23,759 bases of DNA from an uncultured Alphaproteobacteria bacterium (GTDB lineage Bacteria; Pseudomonadota; Alphaproteobacteria; RF32; CAG-239): the NCBI GenBank assembly GCA_934248075.1, contig CAKQKH010000020.1, positions 1 through 23,759 of the forward strand, written 5' to 3'. Each line of letters opens with the position of its first letter. The first letter of the stretch is position 1. Positions 6,626 through 14,400 of this stretch are shown piece by piece. The notes below the pieces were generated by a model that saw nothing but the letters and a program-made list of their open reading frames with translations, was not told where the DNA came from and searched no databases. Position numbers and translations under genes: made by a program.

Positions 6626-8164
6626 CTATAACTCCTTCTTTATAGGCGTGTCATCAATGTATGGACATCTTAGCAAATCATTATTACTGGTAGAACAGAT
6701 GTAGCAACCGTTTTGCAGTTTGGCTTTGCGCGTAGGGCAGCCGTTGCACGCATCCTCCAAGCTGGTATAGCCGTCGCATTTGCATACGACACAACTACCG
6801 TAAGTTCCCTGAATCGTGCTGTCTTGGGTCCACCCTTCTTTGCATGACTGCACATAGTAGCTGCCGGAACTAGCCCGAGTGCAGTTGGCGTTGTCAGGAC
6901 AACTGTCGTTAGCGCAGAGGTCAATCAGGTCCAGCTTTTTAATACAACCGGTGATACACCCGTTATCGTCGGTTACCTCTTTACTTTTGTCCTTACAGGT
7001 GGCAATCACATAGCCGCCGTCATCAAGATCATAGACCGTGCCAATATTGCTAATCGTGAGCTTGTTTATTGCCGTCTGTTTACAGGCAGCCTTGTGGCAG
7101 GCTTTGAGGGTAGAACTGCTGGACGAGCCGTAAGCGTGAGCAATTTTATCACCCAATAGCTCGGTGGAAGAGCAGACCGGATTATTGGTGGAATTATCGG
7201 CCAGACCCGCGCAGACATAATAGCTGTTGTCATATGGGCAAAGCACCTTTTTTTGCCCATTCAAGCAGAACGTAATCTTTCCGCTAGGCTTGGAATATCC
7301 CAATTTTTCACAATCGGTTTGCAGGGTCGCGTTGCACCAATATTGGCCATAGTCAACAAAACCGTCTTTGCAAATGACCGTGCACTCATGGCAGTTGACA
7401 CCGCCAACCGCGCCGCTGACCTTATCGCCCAACGCCAGTTGGCTGTTGTCAACCAGAGTCAGACCGGCGCCCTCGCACCCCTCAACCGTGGTGGAATACA
7501 AGGTCGGACAAGTAGCTCTTTTACAAGAGCCGGTGTTATAGTCAAAACCAGCCTCACAATTGGTATCACAGCCGTCCTTCAGGCACAGATTATCACCGCA
7601 GACTTTATCCGACTGACAACGATCCGCGGCGCAAGTCATGACATTTTCAGTCTGCAGGCAGGGATCGTTGTTGCAAGCGCCATAATATTTGACTCCCTCA
7701 AATTGGCAATAATCGGTGGTGGCGTCAACGCCATATTGACAGTTGGCTTCAGTGGCCTGATAACTGTTGTTGCAGCCACAGCCGGTATAATGCCGTTTGC
7801 CGTCGGAATCTATGCAGGCGCTGCCTTTGGGGGTGAGTTTTTTATCAACATCGCAGGTGGAATCATCATAGCTGTATGCGGAGGAGCAGGAATATGAGGA
7901 GCAACACTTTTGCAGAGTTTCCGGAATGGTGAAAGGAGAAACGCAGGTCTGCCCCTCGCCCAGGCTGGAAAGCGCAACGCCGCCACGACTGGCGCAGGTA
8001 ATGCTGCCTTTATCAACCGTGTTGTTCGCGCGCTCACTTGCGCGGTCAGAATACATATGCTTGCCCTGATAGTCAGGCAGCAACCAAACTTTGGCTATTG
8101 CGGCACCGCTCATCAAACAGCCGGCAATCACCGCTAATCCCAAATAATACGCGCGCTTCGACAT
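6626..8164 (-). CDS. Large secreted Cys-rich protein, first gene of the Cys-rich operon
   Basis: The 512-aa precursor has an N-terminal signal (1-24, cleavage after AIA likely). An IAGC at 13-16 could alternatively act as a lipobox. About 50 cysteines (around 10%) imply a disulfide-stabilised extracytoplasmic protein. It carries the same modules as the two downstream genes: DCEKLGY to CPYDNSYYVC (284-318) and CPDNANC to SCKEGW to C (422-458). A C-terminal GCYIC motif (487-490) resembles GCYVC in the ACP-fusion protein. No enzyme domain is recognisable. GAGGAG (complement of 8171-8176) precedes the ATG at 8164-8162, and a near-consensus promoter lies at 8198-8226. It ends 2 bp before the next gene's start. 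A long open frame on the opposite strand (7253-7897) is a shadow. It is possibly a surface or adhesive protein (inference). Confidence 0.85.
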   Translation of the reverse strand: MSKRAYYLGLAVIAGCLMSGAAIAKVWLLPDYQGKHMYSDRASERANNTVDKGSITCASRGGVALSSLGEGQTCVSPFTIPETLQKCCSSYSCSSAYSYDDSTCDVDKKLTPKGSACIDSDGKRHYTGCGCNNSYQATEANCQYGVDATTDYCQFEGVKYYGACNNDPCLQTENVMTCAADRCQSDKVCGDNLCLKDGCDTNCEAGFDYNTGSCKRATCPTLYSTTVEGCEGAGLTLVDNSQLALGDKVSGAVGGVNCHECTVICKDGFVDYGQYWCNATLQTDCEKLGYSKPSGKITFCLNGQKKVLCPYDNSYYVCAGLADNSTNNPVCSSTELLGDKIAHAYGSSSSSTLKACHKAACKQTAINKLTISNIGTVYDLDDGGYVIATCKDKSKEVTDDNGCITGCIKKLDLIDLCANDSCPDNANCTRASSGSYYVQSCKEGWTQDSTIQGTYGSCVVCKCDGYTSLEDACNGCPTRKAKLQNGCYICSTSNNDLLRCPYIDDTPIKKEL

Positions 8165-8197
8165 AGCACCCTCCTCACAGCTGTATAATTAACATAA

Positions 8198-8226
8198 ATT
8201 TTAACAATGTTTAGGATTATTGTCAA
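8198..8226 (-). promoter_or_regulatory. Strong sigma70 promoter of the Cys-rich operon
   Basis: On the minus strand a perfect TTGACA (8226-8221) is followed after exactly 17 nt by TAAAAT (8203-8198, 5 of 6). The start site would be near 8191, giving a leader of about 25 nt ending in a GAGGAG ribosome binding site. This is the best promoter in the window and implies high expression of the three genes. Confidence 0.7.
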
Positions 8227-8272
8227 TAAAAGTGAATAATAATCAAGAAATTATTCATATTATTGTAACAAT

Positions 8273-8543
8273 CCCGCACGGCGGTGCCGAGCCGGCACGG
8301 GCATTCTTAAGCCGTTACTCGCAACTCACCTTGTTCGTTGCTCGGAATTGTGCACTTTTAAAAATAGTTGTCATCGCTCCGAGGGGCGAGCATTCTCGCC
8401 CGAGGTCAAGCGATCTTCCGTGCTGTCAATCGATATTATCAGTTCGGTAGATGCCTGGACTTTGCGGAAGAATGCTTCCGCAAAGAGGCATGACAGTCTT
8501 TATTTTAAACCCCACCTTACCTCCCCTTGAAATTAAGGGGAGG
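8273..8543 (+). repeat. Dispersed structured repeat, copy B
   Basis: The left module (8273-8367) contains GTGCC/GGCAC around GAGCC. The 129-nt core spans 8368-8496. Its outer stem has TTGTC in place of CTGTC, which still pairs with GACAG through a G-U wobble. Arm 2 has diverged (CAGTTCGG for CAGCACGG) and its loop is entirely different, while arms 1 and 3 are identical to the other copies. The right hairpin is CCTCCCCTT (8520-8528) / AAGGGGAGG (8535-8543). With copy A it brackets the Cys-rich operon as direct repeats. Confidence 0.9.
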
Positions 8544-8568
8544 TATTATATGGCTATATTCTTACTGG

Positions 8569-8588
8569 ATTCCGGCGTGCGCCGGAAT
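8569..8588 (+). repeat. Short dispersed hairpin, ATTCCGGC type
   Basis: ATTCCGGC (8569-8576), a 4-nt loop, then GCCGGAAT (8581-8588). The same 8-4-8 unit with identical flanking TATTCTTACTGG or closely similar bases and trailing GACA occurs at 17036-17055, with a C-G pair replaced by T-A. Confidence 0.8.
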
Positions 8589-8621
8589 GACAGTATTGTG
8601 GTTGAAGTCTGGCACTATTCC

Positions 8622-8745
8622 GAACGCCGAGCCATAGGCGAGCAAGTGAGTAAATTATTGCGAATGCCAGTGCCGGCTCGGCACCGAGCAACGAACGCAG
8701 TGAGCGGCGAGTATATTCTTGCTACGCGCCGCCCACCGTCGTGGG
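8622..8745 (-). repeat. Two inverted left modules of the dispersed repeat without a core
   Basis: Read on the minus strand from the ompA-family stop, 8745-8680 matches the left module of copy D (GCGGCGCGTAGCAAGAATAT and GCCGCTCACTGCGTTCG). Then 8670-8622 matches the left module of copy C (ACTCACTTGCTCGCC, GGCTCGGCG). No 129-nt core follows in this orientation, so left modules can exist or spread separately. Together with copy B and the short hairpin this fills the gene-free stretch 8227-8745. Confidence 0.75.
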
Positions 8746-9387
8746 TTATTGTTGGTTAATCAGAGCGATTTCGACACGGCGATTTTGTTCACGGCCGGCG
8801 GCAGTGGCATTAGAGGCAATCGGACTCTTGGAACCATAACCGGCGGCAATCATCCGGTTGGCGGCAACCCCGCGCAAATTCAGGTAATTTAACACAGCCT
8901 GAGCACGACGCTGTGACAAAGAATTGTTGATGGCGTCAGTGCCGGTGTTGTCGGTGTGGCCGGAAATCTGAACCGCGGTTTTATTATATTCGATAATAAC
9001 CTTGGCGATAGAATCCAGCACGGGTTGAAAACTCGGTTTGATGAAAGTTTGGTTGGTGTCAAAAGTGATGTTGCCGGGCATAATCAGATATACCATACCG
9101 TTCTCTTGTTTGACCTGAACACCGGTGCCAACCAGTTCGGCTCGTAATTTGCGCGCCTGAATATCCATATAAGCTCCGGTTCCGGCTCCGGTAGCAGCGC
9201 CAAGACCAGCACCGATCAGAGCGCCTTTTTTGCCGCCAATCAGAGCGCCTACTCCGGCTCCGGCAGCGGTGCCGATAGCCGTACCCCACGCGGTCTTGGA
9301 AACTTTGCTCTCGCCGGTGTAGGGATCAGTGGCGCAGGCCGAAAGCATAGCTACAGCCAAAATACTGCAAATAAAAGACTTTTTCAT
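8746..9387 (-). CDS. OmpA-family outer membrane lipoprotein with glycine zipper
   Basis: The 213-aa lipoprotein is predicted to be anchored in the outer membrane by lipid and to bind peptidoglycan through its OmpA C-terminal domain. The signal peptide ends in lipobox LSAC (Cys18). Residues 35-72 form a Gly/Ala-rich glycine-zipper segment. Residues 98-213 form the OmpA domain, with ISGHTDNTGTDAIN (141-154), LSQRRAQAV and GREQNRRVEI carrying the peptidoglycan-contact residues. A longer frame starting at 9450 exists, but AAGGAG (complement of 9394-9399) 6 nt before the ATG at 9387-9385 and the intact signal peptide fix this start. This resembles YiaD-type proteins. It is divergent from the 9552 gene, and downstream it runs directly into repeat-derived palindromes. 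Confidence 0.92.
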   Translation of the reverse strand: MKKSFICSILAVAMLSACATDPYTGESKVSKTAWGTAIGTAAGAGVGALIGGKKGALIGAGLGAATGAGTGAYMDIQARKLRAELVGTGVQVKQENGMVYLIMPGNITFDTNQTFIKPSFQPVLDSIAKVIIEYNKTAVQISGHTDNTGTDAINNSLSQRRAQAVLNYLNLRGVAANRMIAAGYGSKSPIASNATAAGREQNRRVEIALINQQ

Positions 9388-9551
9388 GATAAACTCCTTG
9401 CTGAATTTGTAAAACAATCTGCGCCTATATTGCGGATAAATCGGTTGCAAGTCAATATAAATTATCGCGTTGTTTTTTGTCTATTGACGTTTGTCCAAAT
9501 TTGGTGTATTTGTCAAAGCAACTTATGTATAACTTTTAAAATTATTCTGTT

Positions 9552-10031
9552 ATGAATCTTGAAGAGTTTTTCACCAAGCAATTGGACCTTTACATCACTA
9601 CTGACGAGACAATGCGGGTCTGCGATTTTAAGACTGATACCAACACGGCGTTTTTGTTGCTGCAAACCATAGAATTAATAAAAATCAGCGTCAATGCCAA
9701 ATATCCGTTCTGTTTTCAAAATCCGGGGATAACCGCGGCCGAAAAGACCGAGTTGCTGGCAGATGTCAAAAAATTGATTGATGATCTTCATCCCAAGGCC
9801 AACAGCGATTATGAAGCCCTGCTTCGTGACCGTTTGCAGATTCAGGTCTATGCAGGCAAAGCTCGCAGACATGCATGGTTTAGGCCGTATTACAAGCTGA
9901 CCTATTGGTGGCGCGGCCAGAACTGCTATAGTCTGCTAGCGGTGCTGAACGGTATGTATGATGCCGCCAACACTATGCCGGACAAGCGTGCGATTTATAT
10001 AGCGATAAAAGAAGCTGTAATCGACCGCTGA
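9552..10031 (+). CDS. Unknown 159-aa protein
   Basis: I do not recognise this family. It has no signal peptide or membrane segment. The N-terminal half is amphipathic-helical, and the C-terminal half has an aromatic, basic patch (RRHAWFRPYYKLTYWWRG, about 104-121) followed by a small-residue helix. Support is its uninterrupted length, base use like its neighbours, and a textbook terminator 9 bp after the stop. The ATG has no clear ribosome binding site; TATAAC at 9528-9533 may be a -10 box. It shares the 164-bp divergent spacer with the OmpA-family gene. Confidence 0.7.
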   Translation: MNLEEFFTKQLDLYITTDETMRVCDFKTDTNTAFLLLQTIELIKISVNAKYPFCFQNPGITAAEKTELLADVKKLIDDLHPKANSDYEALLRDRLQIQVYAGKARRHAWFRPYYKLTYWWRGQNCYSLLAVLNGMYDAANTMPDKRAIYIAIKEAVIDR

Positions 10032-10040
10032 TTAACTTAA

Positions 10041-10068
10041 AACCTGCTCAACCAGAGCAGGTTTTTTT
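10041..10068. terminator. Intrinsic terminator after the 159-aa gene, usable from both strands
   Basis: AACCTGCTC (10041-10049) and GAGCAGGTT (10055-10063) form a 9-bp stem with a 5-nt loop, followed by a seven-T tract (10062-10068). The complementary direction has only a short A/T flank, so it is strongest for the plus-strand gene but also lies beyond the stop of the convergent gene. Confidence 0.88.
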
Positions 10069-10096
10069 GTGCCCACACGGCGGTGCGGAGCCGGGG
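10069..10096 (+). repeat. Solo fragment of the repeat's left module
   Basis: The stretch CACACGGCGGTGCGGAGCCG resembles the start of copy B's left module (CGCACGGCGGTGCCGAGCCG). No core follows. It lies exactly between the terminator and the stop of the convergent gene, so it is a decayed or partial insertion. Confidence 0.55.
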
Positions 10097-10098
10097 GA

Positions 10099-10773
10099 TC
10101 AGACAATATCAATATTGATACCAACCTCGCGGCAGGTTTGCAAAAGCTCCGCCCAATAAAATTTTTCCGTATAGTGCATGCGGCTGTCGGACAGACAAAT
10201 TTTCAAGACTTCGGCGCAAAGGAGCTTAACCTGCTCCGGATGCTTAAAGTCAATATGGGACAATGCCTCGTAAAATCCGTCTTCATCGGAGCGGATATTG
10301 TCAATATAGCTCTCCAGATACTGACGGCTGAGATTGCGGGTTTGAGGAATCTGCTCTTTGATATAATCTAAAATAATGCGTTTTTTGAGCTGGCCATAAC
10401 TGTACCCGCTCCGCGCCATAAAAGTCATAATCAGCAAGTCGGCGTCAATCGACTCAAAAATCTTGTTGTCAATGGTGTTCCAAACATCTGCCGTATCAGT
10501 CGAGGGCGGCGCAGAATCTTGAAAATTCGCCTGAAAATCAGCGGCAAAAGCCTTGATGTCGGTATAATATTTCTCGGTGCTGAGGTCGGTGATGTCATGC
10601 ACAAAAACCGAGTCAAAAATATAAGACTTGCGCTTGCGATAAAAATAAATGTCCAAAAAGGTGTTGCCGTCTTTTTGCCAAACATTTTTCACAGCGACCC
10701 GCTCCTCATAAATCTTATCGTTCTTGATGAGGTGAAGCAGCATATTGTAAAATTTGACGTCAGTCGCGACCAT
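10099..10773 (-). CDS. Unknown protein, possibly WYL-like N-terminus with TerB-like C-terminus
   Basis: 224 aa with no signal peptide. Residues about 15-70 (KIYEERVAVKNV to FDSVFVHDITDL) have the strand pattern of a WYL-type fold. Residues about 185-222 (LCAEVLKICLSDSRMHYTEK to REVGI) resemble the helical TerB/tellurite-resistance core with its acidic loop. Both assignments are weak pattern matches. AGGAGG (complement of 10778-10783) lies 4 nt before the ATG. The gene follows mfd by 76 bp on the same strand and is probably co-transcribed. A role in stress response or as a signalling adaptor would be inference only. Confidence 0.6.
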   Translation of the reverse strand: MVATDVKFYNMLLHLIKNDKIYEERVAVKNVWQKDGNTFLDIYFYRKRKSYIFDSVFVHDITDLSTEKYYTDIKAFAADFQANFQDSAPPSTDTADVWNTIDNKIFESIDADLLIMTFMARSGYSYGQLKKRIILDYIKEQIPQTRNLSRQYLESYIDNIRSDEDGFYEALSHIDFKHPEQVKLLCAEVLKICLSDSRMHYTEKFYWAELLQTCREVGINIDIV

Positions 10774-10849
10774 TGAGCCTCCTGTGTGTGCAGAATAACC
10801 CGATTTTGGTTAAAAATAAATAAATATATCTGCGAAGCGTTTTGGCACT

Positions 10850-13800
10850 CTAAAGCAAATGACAGATTTGGATAACGTATTTTTTGATAGTTTCCACCCG
10901 CACGGCGTATTCCGACAAATCTTTTTCTATAAACAGTTTCTGATCCGGACGGATTTTGACCGCGCCAAAAGACGAGAACGCCCAATCCATCAATTTCTCG
11001 GGTTTGGCAAAGGTATTGCCGCGCAGAGTTATCAAAATACCCTTGGCGCCGGCGTCAATCTTGTCTATGCCGGCCTGACGGCAAAGGATTTTGATTTCCA
11101 CGGTTTTGAGCAAATTGTCAACTTCAATCGGCAGCGGCCCAAAGCGGTCGATCAATTCCTCGCGCATATCGGCTACGCCGTCGGCGCTGTCAATCTCGCC
11201 GATGCGCTTATACAAGCCCAGCCGCACGCCCAAATCACGAACATAGGTTTCGGGAATCATAATCGGAATTCCGGTGGTGATTTGCGGCGCCCAATCCTGA
11301 ATCCGGCGTTTTTGCTCATCAGCCAAAGAACCTGCCCGCAAGCGCAAAATCTCCTCCTCCAACATATGCTGATAGAGCGAGATACCAACCTCTTTGATGT
11401 GGCCGGACTGCTCCTCGCCCAAGACATTGCCCGAGCCTCTGATATCCATATCATGACTGGCCAGAGAGAAACCGGCGCCCAAGGTATCTAAGGCCTGCAA
11501 AATGCTCAACCGGCGCTCGGCCACCGCGGTCAGCTTGCGTTTGGGCGGCACCGTAAAATAAGCGTAACCGCGTTTTTTGCCGCGGCCGATGCGGCCTTTG
11601 AGCTGATACAACTGCGCCAGACCAAACATATCGGCTCGATATACAATCATGGTATTTACGCTCGGCATATCAATGCCTGATTCTATAATGGTGGTGGAGA
11701 GCAACAAATCAGCCTTGCCGTCGGCAAACTCGTTCATCACCTCTTCCAGCTGGCGCACCGGCATCTGGCCATGAGCCACCAGCATTTTGATATCCGGCGC
11801 CAGGGCTCGCAGCTCCTGCTCCACCGCCGGAATATCCGAAACCCGCGGACATACAAAAAATATCTGCCCGCCGCGAAACTTCTCGCGGTAAATGGCTTCT
11901 TTTATCATCACCTTGTCAAACGGCATCACAAACGTGCGGGCGGCCAAACGGTCAACCGGCGGAGTGGCGATAATCGACAGTTGCTTGACGCCGGTGAGCG
12001 AAAGTTGCAAAGTCCGAGGTATCGGCGTCGCGGTCATGGTCAAGACATGGACATCGGACTTGAGTTGCTTGAGTTTTTCTTTATGCACCACGCCAAAATG
12101 CTGTTCCTCGTCAATAATCAACAGTCCCAGATTGCAAAACTTGATATCTTTGGCCAACAGCGCATGAGTGCCGATTACAATCTCAACCGAACCTTCCTCC
12201 AGCCCTTTTTTGGTCTCGGCGGCCTCTTTAGGCGTAACCAATCTTGAAAGCATACGCACCCGAATCGGAAAACCCTCCAGCCGCTGTTTGAAGTTTTGGT
12301 AGTGCTGTCTGGCCAGCAAGGTGGTCGGCACAATCAACGCCACTTGAGCGCCGCTGGCGGCAACCGCAAAAGCCGCGCGCAAAGCCACCTCGGTCTTGCC
12401 AAAACCAACATCGCCGCAAACCAGCCTATCCATTGGCACGCCGCCGTTCAAGTCAGCCAAAACATCATGAATGGCATTGAGTTGGTCATCGGTTTCATTA
12501 TAGGGAAAACGCGAGCAAAAATCCTCAAACATTCCTTGCGGCGGCGCGTAGCAATCGGCTTTTTTGAGTTGGCGCTCGGCGGCAATCTTAATCAGCTTTT
12601 CGGCAATATCGCGGATTTTATCTTTAACCTTGGCTTTTTTGGCCGCCCAGGCAGTGCCGCCCAAAGTATCCAGCTCAATATTGTCATCTTCGATACCATA
12701 GCGCGACAATACCTCGATATTTTCCACCGGCACAAACAGCTTGGCGTCATTGGCATAGATAATTTTGAGGCAGTCATGCGGGGCGCCGCCGGCCATAATA
12801 TTCTCAAGCCCCATAAAGCGCCCGATACCATGGTCAATATGCACCACCAAATCACCCACCGCCAGAGCCGAAACATCAGCGATAAAATCTTTGGCGGTGA
12901 CTTTTTTGGCGTGGCGGCGGTTCTGCCTTTCACCCAAAATATCCTGCTCAGATATCAACAACAAACCATCGCCCTTAAACCCATGCGGCAGAGGCATCAG
13001 CGCCAGCACGGTCTTGGAGGCGGCTTTTTTAAGCGCATCTGCCCAGGTATCGGCCAAAGTTAAATCCGAGGCGTCATACTCATTCAAAAGCGTGACAATG
13101 CGCTCGCGGGAACCCTCGCTGTAACAAGCGATAATCCGCTTGAGCTGATTGTTGGCAGACAGATAATCTTTAAGTTCGGTATAAACTTGTCCGGCGGCCA
13201 CGTTCTTGGCGCTGGAAAAATTGCGCCCCGGAATTACATCGCAGTTGATTATCCCCTCGCCGTCGGGAATACTCAAGGGTGTGAATTCTATTGCCTTGCG
13301 TTTGTCAAAAATCTGCCGCAGCTCCGGCGCGGTATAATACAGCAATTCCGGTTTTATCGGGCGGTAGGTGTCAATATCGGCGGCGGATTTGACCGCAAGC
13401 GCCTCTAATCTGGCCTGATAATAGTCGGCAATACTCTCAGACTTGGCCTTGGCGGCCTCATCTACATCTTTGCCCAACACAATCTTGGCCGCCGGCAGGT
13501 AGTCAAACAAACTAGGCAACGCGTCTTCATAGAAAAACGGCAGCCAGTTTTCCATGCCAATATATTTTTTGCCGTTGGAAATCGCCTCATAAATCTCATC
13601 ATCATTAAAAGCGGCGCCAAAAGCCTCGCGATATTTGCCGCGAAAACTTTTGATAGTATTGGCATCAAGCACCACCTCGTTCATCACCCGAAAAGTATAG
13701 CGTCTGATCTCGCCGGTGGTGCGTTGGCTCATGGAGTCAAAAGTGCGAATCCGCTCAATCTCGTCATCAAACAAATCAATGCGCAGCGGGTTTTCGGTGC

Positions 13801-14317
13801 CGACCGGAAAAATATCGATGATATCTCCGCGCACCGCATATTCACCGGGTTCAAAAACCTGTTCGACCTTGCTATAACCATTGACCGCCAGATAATGCAT
13901 AAAATCACTAAAAATCAACTTGTTGCCAACCACAAGCTCACGCGACGAGTTAAGAAAAATCTTTTTAGGCGGAAGTTTTTGCAACACCGCGCCAACACTG
14001 GCCACCACCACCCGCGGAGTTTTAGCGTTGGGGTTTTGCGCCAGTTCGGAAAGAACCTCTATGCGCGCGGCCATAACCTGCACATTGGGCGAAACCCGAT
14101 CATATGGCACGGTATCCCACGCCGGAAAACGCAACACCTTGAGCTTGGGGTTAAGATATTCCAGCAAATCGGCGGTGCGCGCCAAAGCCACGCCATCGCT
14201 GACAATATAAAGGATATCGGCTGAATTTTGGGTAAAGTAATCCACCAAAAAGGCATCATAGCCTTCGGCGACCGAGGAGAGCGTAAAGCCCTCTAATTTG
14301 TTAATATCGTACTTCAT
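10850..14317 (-). CDS. mfd: Transcription-repair coupling factor Mfd
   Basis: Mfd removes RNA polymerase stalled at DNA damage and recruits UvrA for nucleotide excision repair. The 1155-aa length matches E. coli Mfd closely. In order: the UvrB-like N-terminal module; the RNA-polymerase-interacting domain (around residues 480-550, with GDLVVHIDHGIGRF); a RecG-like translocase with Walker A GDVGFGKT (635-642), DEEQH (736-740) and TATPIPRTL; the relay motif region (QLKGRIGRGKKRGYAYF); and the C-terminal TRCF domain. The start ATG (14317-14315) is preceded by a weak GGA-type ribosome binding site. It is divergent from recG; many alphaproteobacteria also keep these genes side by side, often with sdhE between them, which is absent here. 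Confidence 0.98.
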   Translation of the reverse strand: MKYDINKLEGFTLSSVAEGYDAFLVDYFTQNSADILYIVSDGVALARTADLLEYLNPKLKVLRFPAWDTVPYDRVSPNVQVMAARIEVLSELAQNPNAKTPRVVVASVGAVLQKLPPKKIFLNSSRELVVGNKLIFSDFMHYLAVNGYSKVEQVFEPGEYAVRGDIIDIFPVGTENPLRIDLFDDEIERIRTFDSMSQRTTGEIRRYTFRVMNEVVLDANTIKSFRGKYREAFGAAFNDDEIYEAISNGKKYIGMENWLPFFYEDALPSLFDYLPAAKIVLGKDVDEAAKAKSESIADYYQARLEALAVKSAADIDTYRPIKPELLYYTAPELRQIFDKRKAIEFTPLSIPDGEGIINCDVIPGRNFSSAKNVAAGQVYTELKDYLSANNQLKRIIACYSEGSRERIVTLLNEYDASDLTLADTWADALKKAASKTVLALMPLPHGFKGDGLLLISEQDILGERQNRRHAKKVTAKDFIADVSALAVGDLVVHIDHGIGRFMGLENIMAGGAPHDCLKIIYANDAKLFVPVENIEVLSRYGIEDDNIELDTLGGTAWAAKKAKVKDKIRDIAEKLIKIAAERQLKKADCYAPPQGMFEDFCSRFPYNETDDQLNAIHDVLADLNGGVPMDRLVCGDVGFGKTEVALRAAFAVAASGAQVALIVPTTLLARQHYQNFKQRLEGFPIRVRMLSRLVTPKEAAETKKGLEEGSVEIVIGTHALLAKDIKFCNLGLLIIDEEQHFGVVHKEKLKQLKSDVHVLTMTATPIPRTLQLSLTGVKQLSIIATPPVDRLAARTFVMPFDKVMIKEAIYREKFRGGQIFFVCPRVSDIPAVEQELRALAPDIKMLVAHGQMPVRQLEEVMNEFADGKADLLLSTTIIESGIDMPSVNTMIVYRADMFGLAQLYQLKGRIGRGKKRGYAYFTVPPKRKLTAVAERRLSILQALDTLGAGFSLASHDMDIRGSGNVLGEEQSGHIKEVGISLYQHMLEEEILRLRAGSLADEQKRRIQDWAPQITTGIPIMIPETYVRDLGVRLGLYKRIGEIDSADGVADMREELIDRFGPLPIEVDNLLKTVEIKILCRQAGIDKIDAGAKGILITLRGNTFAKPEKLMDWAFSSFGAVKIRPDQKLFIEKDLSEYAVRVETIKKYVIQICHLL

Positions 14318-14330
14318 TTTGTTTTCCGGC

Positions 14331-14359
14331 TTTACAATATGGTGTAGAATATATACGAT
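14331..14359 (+). promoter_or_regulatory. Candidate recG promoter
   Basis: TTTACA (14331-14336, 5 of 6) and TACGAT (14354-14359, 4 of 6) are spaced 17 nt apart, leaving a leader of about 35 nt before the recG ATG. Its -10 directly abuts the -10 proposed for mfd. Confidence 0.4.
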
Positions 14360-14375
14360 ATGTTTTGAATAGCAA
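14348..14375 (-). promoter_or_regulatory. Candidate mfd promoter
   Basis: On the minus strand, TTGCTA (14375-14370, 4 of 6) and TATATT (14353-14348, 5 of 6) are spaced 16 nt apart. It overlaps the recG promoter face to face, so the two polymerases could not bind at once. Confidence 0.4.
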
Positions 14376-14400
14376 CACTTAATTTTGAGTTTGAAACACC

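Noticed and set aside
7253..7897. 214-aa open frame antisense to the large Cys-rich gene
   Set aside because: It is a frame shadow of a Cys/Gly-rich gene: the sense gene has a signal peptide, ribosome binding site, promoter and modules shared with its neighbours.
8348..8759. Plus-strand open frames over repeat copy B
   Set aside because: They lie entirely inside repeats and palindromes, have no ribosome binding site and no counterpart in other copies.
12296..13063. 255-aa open frame antisense to mfd
   Set aside because: mfd is unambiguous over this range; the antisense product has no recognisable domain.
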